38,060 nucleotides of DNA from Microcaldota archaeon (GTDB taxonomy: Archaea; Micrarchaeota; Micrarchaeia; Anstonellales; Bilamarchaeaceae). The number at the start of each line of letters is the position of its first letter. Positions within the stretch are counted from its first letter, which is position 1. The position numbers and the translations under genes were made by a program. Positions 7,032 through 14,586 of the stretch are shown here, one piece after another. The stretch is from contig JAUWMC010000006.1 in NCBI GenBank assembly GCA_030613375.1, positions 1 through 38,060 of the forward strand, read 5' to 3'. Under the pieces are notes generated by a model. The model searched no databases and was not told the origin of the DNA. It saw only the letters and a program-made list of their open reading frames with translations.

Positions 7032-7411
7032 TTCCAAAAAAAGTACTTCTGGATACTAATTTTCTTCTTGTGCCGTACCAGTTCAAGCTGGACATTTTTA
7101 CGAAAATAGAAGAAATGCTGGAAGTTCCTCATAGTTTCGTTGTTCCTACGGGAGTGGTGGGAGAACTTGAAAAACTTTCCAAAGGAAAAGGAAAGGAGGG
7201 AGCTGCGGCTAGGTTTGGGCTGAAGCTTCTAAGGTTCAGGGAGCACGAAATGGTTGAAAGCAGCGGAAACGTGGATAACTGGATAGTTGAATATGCGAAA
7301 GAGAAGGGATTGATGGTTGCCACAAATGACCGAGCGCTCAGGGTTAAGTTAAAAAAGAAGCGCGTAAAAGTGATATCACTCCTTTCTAGGTCCAAGGTAG
7401 GGGTTGTTTGA
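7028..7411 (+). CDS. PIN-domain nuclease (Fcf1/VapC9-like)
   Basis: The 127-residue protein is a single PIN domain, a Mg-dependent RNase fold. The expected acidic residues are present: Asp9 in LLDTNFLL, Glu46 in GVVGELEKL, and Asp99 in ATNDRALR; a further acidic Asp82 lies in NVDNWIVEYA. The basic C-terminus (LKKKRVKVI) is typical of archaeal PIN proteins related to Fcf1/Utp24. It overlaps ftsY by 4 nt (TTGA), so it starts at TTG 7028. The position in a ribosome operon, with no antitoxin gene beside it, argues for rRNA processing rather than a toxin-antitoxin role; that is an inference. Confidence 0.85.
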   Translation: MIPKKVLLDTNFLLVPYQFKLDIFTKIEEMLEVPHSFVVPTGVVGELEKLSKGKGKEGAAARFGLKLLRFREHEMVESSGNVDNWIVEYAKEKGLMVATNDRALRVKLKKKRVKVISLLSRSKVGVV

Positions 7412-7761
7412 TGAATATGCTGGCTAATATCGACATGACCGGATGGATTCTTATCGGAATCTTTGCATTTTTTGCATTCCTTGTAATGGTCATGATCGTC
7501 TATTTAATTTGGAAGAGGGGGGCAGGTTCAGTAACGTTCAGGAAGAAAATAGTAGAGGGAAAGAGCCTGGTTCTTGTGCAGCCGTTTGTGAATCTGAAGA
7601 GGATTATGGTACAGGATAAGGCAGGAGGACAGAACCTTGTTTTCGTAAGGGAGAATGTAGTGTCAGGAGAAAAAATATGGTTTGAGTATCCTGCTTCAAA
7701 TACCTCTGCAAGATTAACTACTGAGGGGGAAATACAAGTAACTATTGAAGCGAAGCCCTGA
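7411..7761 (+). CDS. Small membrane protein, single N-terminal helix
   Basis: This 116-residue protein is not a family I recognise. One strong membrane helix (about 11-33, WILIGIFAFFAFLVMVMIVYLIW) is followed by a basic WKRGAG turn and a small beta-rich cytoplasmic or external domain of about 80 residues. ATG 7411 overlaps the PIN stop (TGATG), making it the tenth gene of the operon. Its last 20 bases overlap the 3' end of ksgA on the other strand. Being next to ftsY suggests a link with membrane insertion, but nothing in the sequence proves it. Confidence 0.7.
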   Translation: MNMLANIDMTGWILIGIFAFFAFLVMVMIVYLIWKRGAGSVTFRKKIVEGKSLVLVQPFVNLKRIMVQDKAGGQNLVFVRENVVSGEKIWFEYPASNTSARLTTEGEIQVTIEAKP

Positions 7762-8467
7762 GCTTTTCGCTTAATTCAAGGATTTCTTCTTTTGAGAGTT
7801 CACGCGCACGCTTTTTTGGGAGCTCTAGATCTGTTTCGATTCCTCCGTGATGTAATGCATTCTTTATCATCTGGTTTTTGTGCTGGAAAAGTATTCGGAT
7901 GAAATCCTCCAGAAACTGGTCCATTTCAAAGTCGTTTCTTTTGAGGAGGATTATGGCGGAATCTACCTTAGGGGGTGGGGTGAATGAACCTTTTTTTACT
8001 TTCTTGATTAGTTTTGTATTGAAGAGAAGCTGGGATGTTACCGAAAGTCTTCCGTATTCGCTTGTTTTGGGCACCGCAACCATTCTTTTTGCAAATTCAA
8101 GCTGGACCATTAGGATTGCGGAGTTAAACGGGATTTTGGCGAGTGAAAATATTATGGGGGAACAAATGTAATAGGGGAGATTGCCTACAATTACATCTGC
8201 TGAGAGGTTTTTCTGTTCAAGGAAGTCTCCTTCTATTACATGAACTTTTTCACCGAATTTATCCCTGAGGTGCTCTGCCCAGCGGGAATCCTTCTCCACT
8301 ACAATGAGGGATTTTGGATCTTTTTCCAGGAGTTTTTCAGTAAGACGACCGTCTCCTGGGCCGATTTCAAGCACAGTTTTTCCCTTGGGGTTTGCAAGAG
8401 TGGCTTCGAACTCTAATGTTGAAGCACTGTTTAAAAAATGCTGGCCAAGGGATTTGTTGAGCTTCAT
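7742..8467 (-). CDS. ksgA: 16S rRNA dimethyladenosine transferase (KsgA/Dim1)
   Basis: KsgA/Dim1 uses S-adenosylmethionine to dimethylate two adjacent adenines near the 3' end of 16S rRNA, a late step and checkpoint in 30S assembly. The 241-residue protein has the family start LGQHFL (7-12), SAM motif I EIGPGDG (34-40), the acidic VVEKD (56-60), EGDF (79-82) and catalytic motif IV NLPYY (96-100). The C-terminal domain contains FTPPPKVDSAII. It is somewhat shorter than bacterial KsgA. Its start overlaps the stop of the DUF357 gene by 4 nt, so the two form an operon. Confidence 0.96.
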   Translation of the reverse strand: MKLNKSLGQHFLNSASTLEFEATLANPKGKTVLEIGPGDGRLTEKLLEKDPKSLIVVEKDSRWAEHLRDKFGEKVHVIEGDFLEQKNLSADVIVGNLPYYICSPIIFSLAKIPFNSAILMVQLEFAKRMVAVPKTSEYGRLSVTSQLLFNTKLIKKVKKGSFTPPPKVDSAIILLKRNDFEMDQFLEDFIRILFQHKNQMIKNALHHGGIETDLELPKKRARELSKEEILELSEKLRASLQ

Positions 8468-8709
8468 TCTGGAAATTCACCTTTTTTTCCTTCGATTATG
8501 AGGATTGCGTCGAGAAGGCCATATGCGTAGTCAGAACAGCCAAATGAGCTAAAATGGTCTCCTTTTTTCAGGTAGTGTCGGGAATCTTTTGTGTACTGGG
8601 AAGCAAGCTCGAATATTTCGGAGTATTTTTCGCTGAAACCAAGGTTTTGAATATCTTTGAGCTTGGTTTCGAGTTTTTCCAGGCTTTTCTGGGCTCTTTC
8701 TTCTTGCAT
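8464..8709 (-). CDS. DUF357-family protein
   Basis: This is an 81-residue helical protein of the archaeal DUF357 family, whose role is unknown. The family signature is visible in YTKDSRHYLKKGDHFSSFGCSDYAYGLLDA: a DS..YL.KGD core followed by an aromatic/alanine-rich helix ending in GLLDA. The first 50 residues form a charged helix. It lies directly upstream of ksgA with a 4-nt overlap, suggesting a role in translation or RNA modification by context only. Confidence 0.8.
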   Translation of the reverse strand: MQEERAQKSLEKLETKLKDIQNLGFSEKYSEIFELASQYTKDSRHYLKKGDHFSSFGCSDYAYGLLDAILIIEGKKGEFPE

Positions 8710-8883
8710 GGAAATAGTGTGGTGGGAAACGCTTAAATTTGCGTGTTTGGCGGGAGTATGTGGGAATATGTGTTTATAAATAAGGGGGGGCTTACGTCTG
8801 TGGGGGGGTTGGGATGTGGCAGAAAGAGTTTATAAATGTTTCTATACTATATTATATCATAATAATAGTTGGAATTGATGGTT
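8710..8883 (+). promoter_or_regulatory. Divergent promoter region, DUF357/ksgA and giant protein
   Basis: The region serves both strands. A + strand TATA box TTTATAAAT at 8829-8837 fits the giant gene, giving a leader of about 20 nt. A second TTTATAAAT at 8771-8779 reads as a TATA on either strand. AAATTTAAG on the - strand near 8735-8745 is about 30 bp from the DUF357 ATG. The middle (8779-8815) is unusually G-rich on the + strand with two runs of seven G. No gene is seen. Confidence 0.5.
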
Positions 8884-11800
8884 ATGTCTGATAAAGATGA
8901 GGGAAATAGACCGGATAAAGGCCGCGGAAGTCTTAAGGATGATGCTGCCGGTTCTTCTGGAAGATCTGCTAGGAACAGAAGCTGGAACAGCGTTATCAGG
9001 AAGGCAACTGGCAATACATCTAGCGCAAGCGAGGAATCCCGCAGCAATCTTACTGAGGCAGTTGAAGCGGTTGCAGAAGAACATGCAAGGCAAAAAGAGG
9101 TTTCCCAGCTTGCAAAACTCGAGCCCCTGAATGAGTTCCTTACGCCCAGGGAAGGGGATGACGAAAAAACTATAGCTGATCTTGACGGGAATATTAGGAC
9201 AGTATTCCAGGACAGGGTTCTCAAAAGAATAACCACGCTTACAGAGCTGCGCAGGAGCAGGCTCATGGAAGAAGGGGAAGAGGGGCCCACCGTAACGAAG
9301 ATTGGTGATGAGCTGCTCATTTTGGGAGAATATATTCCAAGGGGGAAAGGAAGCGTGCTGGATGAAAACTCTGTGTTCTTCGAACTTGATCACGTAATAA
9401 GAGAGAGGAGAAAGTCGGAACCTCTTGAGCCAAGTGCAGATGATATTGGGCCTGTGCTTGAAGAAGAAGGACTTGGTACTGATAGCTGGGATGGCCTTGG
9501 TAGAAGCTTCAAAGCAATTACAGGAAAGAAAGGGGAAGCTCCCGTGGGGCTTGGAAAAGGAATTGATGAAGGCGCAGGGCTTTCAGAAACAAGGCTTTGG
9601 AATACTACAGGGCCTGAAGGCGAAGCTGCAGAAGGTCCAGAAGATGCTTCAGATACCTGGTTCCAGAACGAGGATGGAGTAGCTGGTTCAGTTAACCCAA
9701 TTCCTGCAAGACCCTCAATGATTGAAGGTGTTGAACTTGCAGAAATTCCGGTTTTGGATGGACTAGAGATACGCCCTATGGGCCCGGAGGAAATAGACCT
9801 TATTGCAAAGCTGGACGAATGCGATTGCACTGATTTGCAGGAGATGGCACTTACGAGAAGGTTTCGCGCAGAAGAAAACATTAAGGGGGCACATGCTCTG
9901 AATATCGAAGTTGATGTGGAAGGCATAGAAAATCTTCTTGCACAGGCTGAAGCACTTGAAAAAGAATCCGACCGCAGAAATCCAAATAATTCTGAGGAAG
10001 CTGTTTCCACTGGAACCGTAATCAGGAGCAAGAAAGAGGTTGGTGCAACCGGACCAGTTGGTGTGGGAGTTTCCAAGAAAGAAAAGGGAAAAGGAAGACT
10101 AGAAACCGTGGTGGGCGTTCGCCCAGTAAGGCCAGTGAGCAGACCGCCTTCTTCAAGAACAGTGATAAAGAAGGGTGGTGAGGCACAGAAAACAAGCGAG
10201 CCTGTTGGAGCAGGGGTGCCTAAGGCTGAGAAAATGCCAATGGAAAAAACCGTACTGGAAATGCATGGAGTAGAAGGTGATGCCTCTGCAAAAGAGGGGG
10301 TTAGCCCAAGGGAAGACTCTGGACTGAGCCAATCTGGGCTTTTCGCTGGTCTTGATGACACTGAAATGGGGCAATTGGCAAACGAGGGAAGTAGGGCAGA
10401 CATACTTATAGACATTATTGAGGGGGATGGACCCAAGAGAAAACGCGAGGTTTCTGAAAGAATGGATACGGGGGCTATGAAAACTGGGGAAAATGGAGTA
10501 GGAAACGTGGCAAGCCTTGAGGGCACAAGCATTAGGGTTCCGCAGAAAAAGAAACCTAGGGCAGTAGAGTCCCCTACCCAGAGAAAGCTAGAACTGGCGA
10601 ATACCCGGCTTTCAACATCTCCACCACAATGGACAGAAACTGCACCAACTAAAGACATTGAACTGCTTGAGGACTTCAGCAGATATGGAGACATCTTTTA
10701 CGCGATGGAAACTGTTTTTGTGGAATCTGGAACAAAAAGAAGCAGTGGGCTGAAGGAATTTGCTGATGATTTAACAGATGCCATACGGCTTGCGGAAAAG
10801 ATAGCTGCATCGGAAGATACTGTTTATGATGGAGACATGACAGGGGTCAGCCCTGAAATGAGGAGAATGCAAAGGCTTAGGGCGTTCAAAAAAGAATTCA
10901 TTGGTACTCCAGATAAAGGAATTATTCCCAGAAAAGAGCTTAAACAGTATTTGCTCTGGCAGGAAATGCAGAGTAACTCCCACAAAAGAATTGCAGGTGT
11001 TTTTGATGCCCTTGAGGTTTCCCCTGGAGAATACAGCAGAAAAGGAATCCTCAGGATTTGTGCGGTTAGCTTGGAAAACGGGGAGCTTAGCAAAGAGGAT
11101 GCTGAAAAGGTCCATGCCCTCAAAGAAATGCTAGAAGCAAAAAAGGGTGAGGGTGAAATTGATGAGTTCGCGGCAGAAAGAATTGCAGAACTAAACTATG
11201 AAATGGTCGTTGGGTTTGGAACAAAGAGGGAAAGGGAGCTCAGAAAAAATCAGGTTGAAGGAGTTCTGAGAATGGAAGCAGAGCTCACGGAACTTAAGTT
11301 AAAAATAAGCGCATTCAAGCAAAACGAAACCCAGATGGTAGATATTCTTGCTAATCTGTATGCGAGTGTAAAGACTGCGGGTAGCAAACAGGAAGGGATG
11401 GCAAAATACATTCCAGAGATACGGATGGCTCTCATGAAGCTTGAACCTGACAATAGGGAAAGGGACAAGTACATGAAAGCTCTCTTCAGGGCGCTTAAGG
11501 GAGAAGGCGAGATTGGAGTCTGGCTTGGGAAGAAGGCAAAGGATAAGCTGGACAGAGAGCTGAGAGTGGCTGAGATGGCTTCTGCAGAACAGGCACGCTA
11601 CTCAAGAAAAGGAAGTGGGGTTGCGAAAGGGATTGCAATTGCAACAACTCTTCCATTTGTGGGTGCTGCGATACTTGCTGGAGGGCTTTGGCTCGGTCAG
11701 CAGGGAATAACTCTTCCGTTTGGAAAGAATGTGGTTGATGCTCAAAAGGATTCTGCAGCGAAAGTTTATGTTGTGAAAACAGATACTGTGCCTTCTGCGG

Positions 11801-13686
11801 GCGTTGTTGGTGGAGTGGATGCACAGGCAGAAGAGGCAGGGCCTGAAGAAACTGCAGAAACTAACAGTGACCTTGGCGGAAATGGCCCGGAGCCAGATGA
11901 AGAGGCTGAAGTTGATACTGAACCTGAGAGAGTAAAGGTGACTGGTGGGGACGAAGAAGTTGTTGTAGAAGAACCTACGGAGGCTGAAGAAGAACCTACG
12001 GAAGGAGAAACGCTTGAGGGTTTCGCAAGGACCCGCATAGGCCTCAGGCTTGCGCTTAATGATTGGTGCGCAGATGCAAAATTCATCGTGGTGGACAATG
12101 AAATGTTCAGGGCAGCATATGCATCTACTGAGGAGGCAATAATCAAAAGGGCAAGGGATGATGGAAAGGAGATTCCGCTTCCTGGTGATGCATCATGGCC
12201 AAAAACCCTGCTAAGGATGAAGTTCGACAACTCAGTATACGAGCTTGCAGTAATGTCAGACCTTTGGAGGCTTACGGGAAAAAGCATCAAACCAGAGGAG
12301 AGGTATGCTGCAGGCATGCGCCTTGCAACCATGCTTGGTTATGGGGCAGGGGACAAGAGGAGTTTGGGGGAGAGGATAAAACTATTCAACAATAGGAACA
12401 AAAGGAAGGACAAGAAAAAGGGGACAGTTACTCCAGAGATTCCTGGACTTGGAAAAGATAGCCTTCTTGGGGCTACTGAATACCACAAGAAAGGAGATGG
12501 CTATGGCAGATACACTTCCTGGCAGTCAAACTGCCTCGTGTGCTCACTATATGATACGGTAGTTAGCGAGCTTACTGAGATACCCGAGAGAGAAAAGATC
12601 ATGGTGGCTCAGGAAGCAGTCCTTGATAAGCTTGGAAAATCGAAGGAGATTAACAAAGAAACATACCATAAACTTGCAGGGGAGATAGAAGAGGTTGGGC
12701 ACTACTTCATCAAGAAGAGGTTTGTTGAAAGGGCAATAGAAATAATCGAAGCTGTTGCAGGTGAAAGTGCTGCAAAAGTTATCGAAAAAATAAATAAAAA
12801 AGGCCTTTACAGGAAGATTGCAGACGACCTCAAGAGAATTGAAGGGCTGGAACAGAGAGATGTTTCAGAGATTATGGAGCAGATCCGGGAAATAAAGAAA
12901 GACAAAGCTGCCGAAAAATCAAGTGAGAGGTATTCAACTAGGGTTTTGGAAGCAATAGTGGAGGGCACCATTGATTCATTCAGCACAGAAAAGACTACAG
13001 AAAAGTTTGCAAAGAGAATGAAGAGCGTTATGAATAGAAGCATGAAAGAGCGCAAAAGAGAATTCCTCGGTAGAGTGAGGATAGTGCTTGGGGCTCGTGA
13101 TGATAAAGTCTTCAAGAAATTCGAGAATGCAAAATGGGAAGCAAATGGCCCAAGAAGGACCAAGAAGCTTGCAGATGCATGCAGGGTGCTCACTCAGGGC
13201 AAGCTTGGAAGAGGGGCCCTGGAACAAGGAAGGAAAGTGAAGCGTGAGTGGGACTGGATAAGGCTCAAGAAAAAGAGGCAGGAAGCAAGGAGGCAGGCAG
13301 AAGTGGATAATCTGACGGGGGGCGCATTCAATAACAAAAAGCAGCTTAATGCGGAAAGGAAGAAAGGGGAAAAAGTAAAGAAAAGGGGGAAGAAGAAAAC
13401 AAGGGACCTGTCGGAGGACACCCTTCCAGACTTCCTGAACAAACTACATGAGAAAAATATAAAATCTTCTATGGAAGAAAGGAAAGCCAGGAGAAGCCAG
13501 CTTTTCAGCTATAGGGGAGGCGTAGGCAGGGATGAGAGCGAAACAATACGGAGAGCGAAAAGAGAAACCTACCTCGAACGGGGCAGAGTCAGGTTGGGTG
13601 TAGAGAAGAAAAGCTCTCCGTTTAAGAGATTGGCTTCAAAACTTGGAATTGGGAAAGGTTTTGGAAGGGCAACTGCCCGAGCCTAA
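8884..13686 (+). CDS. Giant 1600-residue single-pass membrane protein, unknown
   Basis: I do not recognise this protein. Residues 1-600 are hydrophilic and low in predicted structure, rich in Gly, Glu, Ser, Pro and Lys, with short linker-like motifs (GPVGVGVSKKEKGKG and SEPVGAGVPKAEK are related). Residues about 600-905 look helical and charged. One membrane helix lies at about 912-938 (GIAIATTLPFVGAAILAGGLWLG). An acidic Glu/Thr/Pro stretch follows (about 970-1045), then a roughly 400-residue helical region with few Cys (SNCLVCSLYD), and a very basic end with Arg/Lys runs. I start at ATG 8884 (MSDKDEG); ATG 8878 and TTG 8869 are also in frame. A TATA box and a downstream T-tract suggest it is transcribed alone. 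Confidence 0.85.
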   Translation: MSDKDEGNRPDKGRGSLKDDAAGSSGRSARNRSWNSVIRKATGNTSSASEESRSNLTEAVEAVAEEHARQKEVSQLAKLEPLNEFLTPREGDDEKTIADLDGNIRTVFQDRVLKRITTLTELRRSRLMEEGEEGPTVTKIGDELLILGEYIPRGKGSVLDENSVFFELDHVIRERRKSEPLEPSADDIGPVLEEEGLGTDSWDGLGRSFKAITGKKGEAPVGLGKGIDEGAGLSETRLWNTTGPEGEAAEGPEDASDTWFQNEDGVAGSVNPIPARPSMIEGVELAEIPVLDGLEIRPMGPEEIDLIAKLDECDCTDLQEMALTRRFRAEENIKGAHALNIEVDVEGIENLLAQAEALEKESDRRNPNNSEEAVSTGTVIRSKKEVGATGPVGVGVSKKEKGKGRLETVVGVRPVRPVSRPPSSRTVIKKGGEAQKTSEPVGAGVPKAEKMPMEKTVLEMHGVEGDASAKEGVSPREDSGLSQSGLFAGLDDTEMGQLANEGSRADILIDIIEGDGPKRKREVSERMDTGAMKTGENGVGNVASLEGTSIRVPQKKKPRAVESPTQRKLELANTRLSTSPPQWTETAPTKDIELLEDFSRYGDIFYAMETVFVESGTKRSSGLKEFADDLTDAIRLAEKIAASEDTVYDGDMTGVSPEMRRMQRLRAFKKEFIGTPDKGIIPRKELKQYLLWQEMQSNSHKRIAGVFDALEVSPGEYSRKGILRICAVSLENGELSKEDAEKVHALKEMLEAKKGEGEIDEFAAERIAELNYEMVVGFGTKRERELRKNQVEGVLRMEAELTELKLKISAFKQNETQMVDILANLYASVKTAGSKQEGMAKYIPEIRMALMKLEPDNRERDKYMKALFRALKGEGEIGVWLGKKAKDKLDRELRVAEMASAEQARYSRKGSGVAKGIAIATTLPFVGAAILAGGLWLGQQGITLPFGKNVVDAQKDSAAKVYVVKTDTVPSAGVVGGVDAQAEEAGPEETAETNSDLGGNGPEPDEEAEVDTEPERVKVTGGDEEVVVEEPTEAEEEPTEGETLEGFARTRIGLRLALNDWCADAKFIVVDNEMFRAAYASTEEAIIKRARDDGKEIPLPGDASWPKTLLRMKFDNSVYELAVMSDLWRLTGKSIKPEERYAAGMRLATMLGYGAGDKRSLGERIKLFNNRNKRKDKKKGTVTPEIPGLGKDSLLGATEYHKKGDGYGRYTSWQSNCLVCSLYDTVVSELTEIPEREKIMVAQEAVLDKLGKSKEINKETYHKLAGEIEEVGHYFIKKRFVERAIEIIEAVAGESAAKVIEKINKKGLYRKIADDLKRIEGLEQRDVSEIMEQIREIKKDKAAEKSSERYSTRVLEAIVEGTIDSFSTEKTTEKFAKRMKSVMNRSMKERKREFLGRVRIVLGARDDKVFKKFENAKWEANGPRRTKKLADACRVLTQGKLGRGALEQGRKVKREWDWIRLKKKRQEARRQAEVDNLTGGAFNNKKQLNAERKKGEKVKKRGKKKTRDLSEDTLPDFLNKLHEKNIKSSMEERKARRSQLFSYRGGVGRDESETIRRAKRETYLERGRVRLGVEKKSSPFKRLASKLGIGKGFGRATARA

Positions 13687-13702
13687 TCCTTTTTTCTTTT
13701 TT
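13687..13702 (+). terminator. T-rich terminator after the giant gene
   Basis: CCTTTTTTCTTTTTTAC follows the stop within a few bases. Archaeal RNA polymerase terminates at such T-tracts without a required hairpin. Confidence 0.6.
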
Positions 13703-13729
13703 ACACTGGAAACCTAGCATACACAGAAA

Positions 13730-13738
13730 GATAAAATT
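13730..13738 (+). promoter_or_regulatory. TATA-like box before the LAGLIDADG gene
   Basis: GATAAAATT lies about 23 bp upstream of GTG 13757, compatible with a leaderless message. It overlaps a small inverted repeat, ATTACC-GG-GGTAAT, at 13736-13749, a possible binding site. Confidence 0.4.
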
Positions 13739-13756
13739 ACCGGGGTAATCCAATTT

Positions 13757-14500
13757 GTGGAGCGTTCGAATTGTTTAGCGGAAGTCTGTGGAATCCATGC
13801 AGGAGATGGATACTTACGAAATTCTGGATATAAACGAGAATTGGATGTGAGTGGTAATCTAGAAGAAAAATCATATTACGATGGATATGTGGCTCCTCTT
13901 TTTTCGCGAGTGTTTAAACTTGAGGTAAAAACCAGGAGTTTCCCTTCTAGGAGAACATATGGGTTTGTAATAAGAGATAAAACTGCAATTGAAAATATGC
14001 ACGAGGTAGGGTTCCCATATGGAAAAAAAAGTTCTATAGTAAGGGTTCCTGAGTTCGTAATGAAAAGTAAAAATAAATGGGTGAAAGCAGCCTTCCTTAG
14101 AGGTTTTTTCGATACGGACGGGTGCTTGGCGTTTGAAAGGAAACGTGGAAAGTATTGCACATTCAAAAAAACTCATCACTATTACCCTCTTCTCATCCTA
14201 AATACAATCTCGGGGGGATTGGCCAATGACATGGAGATTCTCTTGGAAGAACTTGGATTGCATTTTTGTAGGGAATGTAGGAGACCCAAACAGGAGGGAT
14301 GGAAACCCCTAAACCGGATCTGGTTACGAGGAACCTTTTTTGTAGAATGGATGAAACTGGCGGGTAGCAAAAATCCTTCCAAATTAAGCAGATATCAAAT
14401 ATGGAAGAGATATGGGCACTGCCCCCCAAACACCACATTTGCGGAACGTTTATCAATATTGAGTGGAGAAATTAAGTTGGACCATGGGCCCGTGTGGTAG
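13757..14500 (+). CDS. LAGLIDADG homing endonuclease
   Basis: This 247-residue protein has two LAGLIDADG motifs, so it should act as a monomer that cuts a long DNA site. Motif 1 is LAEVCGIHAGDGYL (7-20, catalytic Asp17) and motif 2 is FLRGFFDTDGCLAF (113-126, Asp121). Both catalytic acids are present and the frame is intact. It starts at GTG 13757 with no Shine-Dalgarno. The last five codons and stop lie within the 5' part of the tRNA-Arg gene (overlap 14486-14500). It is therefore free-standing beside a tRNA, not inside the tRNA's 25-nt intron. A role as a maturase or as a domesticated DNA-binding factor cannot be excluded. Confidence 0.9.
   Translation: MERSNCLAEVCGIHAGDGYLRNSGYKRELDVSGNLEEKSYYDGYVAPLFSRVFKLEVKTRSFPSRRTYGFVIRDKTAIENMHEVGFPYGKKSSIVRVPEFVMKSKNKWVKAAFLRGFFDTDGCLAFERKRGKYCTFKKTHHYYPLLILNTISGGLANDMEILLEELGLHFCRECRRPKQEGWKPLNRIWLRGTFFVEWMKLAGSKNPSKLSRYQIWKRYGHCPPNTTFAERLSILSGEIKLDHGPVW
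14449..14458 (+). promoter_or_regulatory. Candidate tRNA-Arg promoter inside the endonuclease gene
   Basis: TTTATCAATA ends 27 bp before the first base of the tRNA, the normal TATA distance in archaea. It lies within the last 20 codons of the endonuclease gene, so tRNA transcription would start inside coding sequence. Confidence 0.45.
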
Positions 14501-14584
14501 CCTGGATAACCGACAAGGCTTCGGTTGAATAATTTTAAATTCAGAAGAAACCTTGGAACGCGGGTTCGAATCCCGTCGGGCCCG
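14486..14584 (+). tRNA. trnR-UCG: tRNA-Arg(UCG) with a 25-nt intron
   Basis: The cloverleaf folds completely: acceptor GGGCCCG/CGGGCCC, D arm TGGT/ACCG with GG in the loop, anticodon stem CAAGG/CCTTG, T arm GCGGG/CCCGT around TTCGAAT, and discriminator G. After intron removal the anticodon loop is CTTCGGA, giving anticodon UCG (Arg, CGA codons, others by wobble). The mature RNA is 74 nt; CCA is not encoded. The gene overlaps the last 15 bases of the LAGLIDADG gene, and the next ORF opens two bases after it. Confidence 0.93.
14525..14549 (+). other. tRNA intron with canonical bulge-helix-bulge
   Basis: The intron lies after position 37, the commonest archaeal site. A perfect motif is visible: exon stem CAAGG/CCTTG, four-pair central helix CTTC/GAAG, intron stem TGAAT/ATTCA, and three-base bulges GGT and AAA on opposite strands. 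The splicing endonuclease would cut after GG and after AA. Twenty-five bases is too short to encode a protein. Confidence 0.9.
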
Positions 14585-14586
14585 AT

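Noticed and set aside
7028-7411. PIN gene as a VapC toxin
   Set aside because: No antitoxin-like gene is adjacent and it is embedded in a ribosome/secretion operon.
9390-10694. 434-residue - strand ORF opposite the giant gene
   Set aside because: Ser/Pro-rich complement of Glu/Gly-rich codons; no start signal, and the + strand has promoter, start and terminator.
13736-13749. Inverted repeat ATTACC-GG-GGTAAT
   Set aside because: Too short and single-copy to call an operator; noted only with the promoter of the endonuclease gene.
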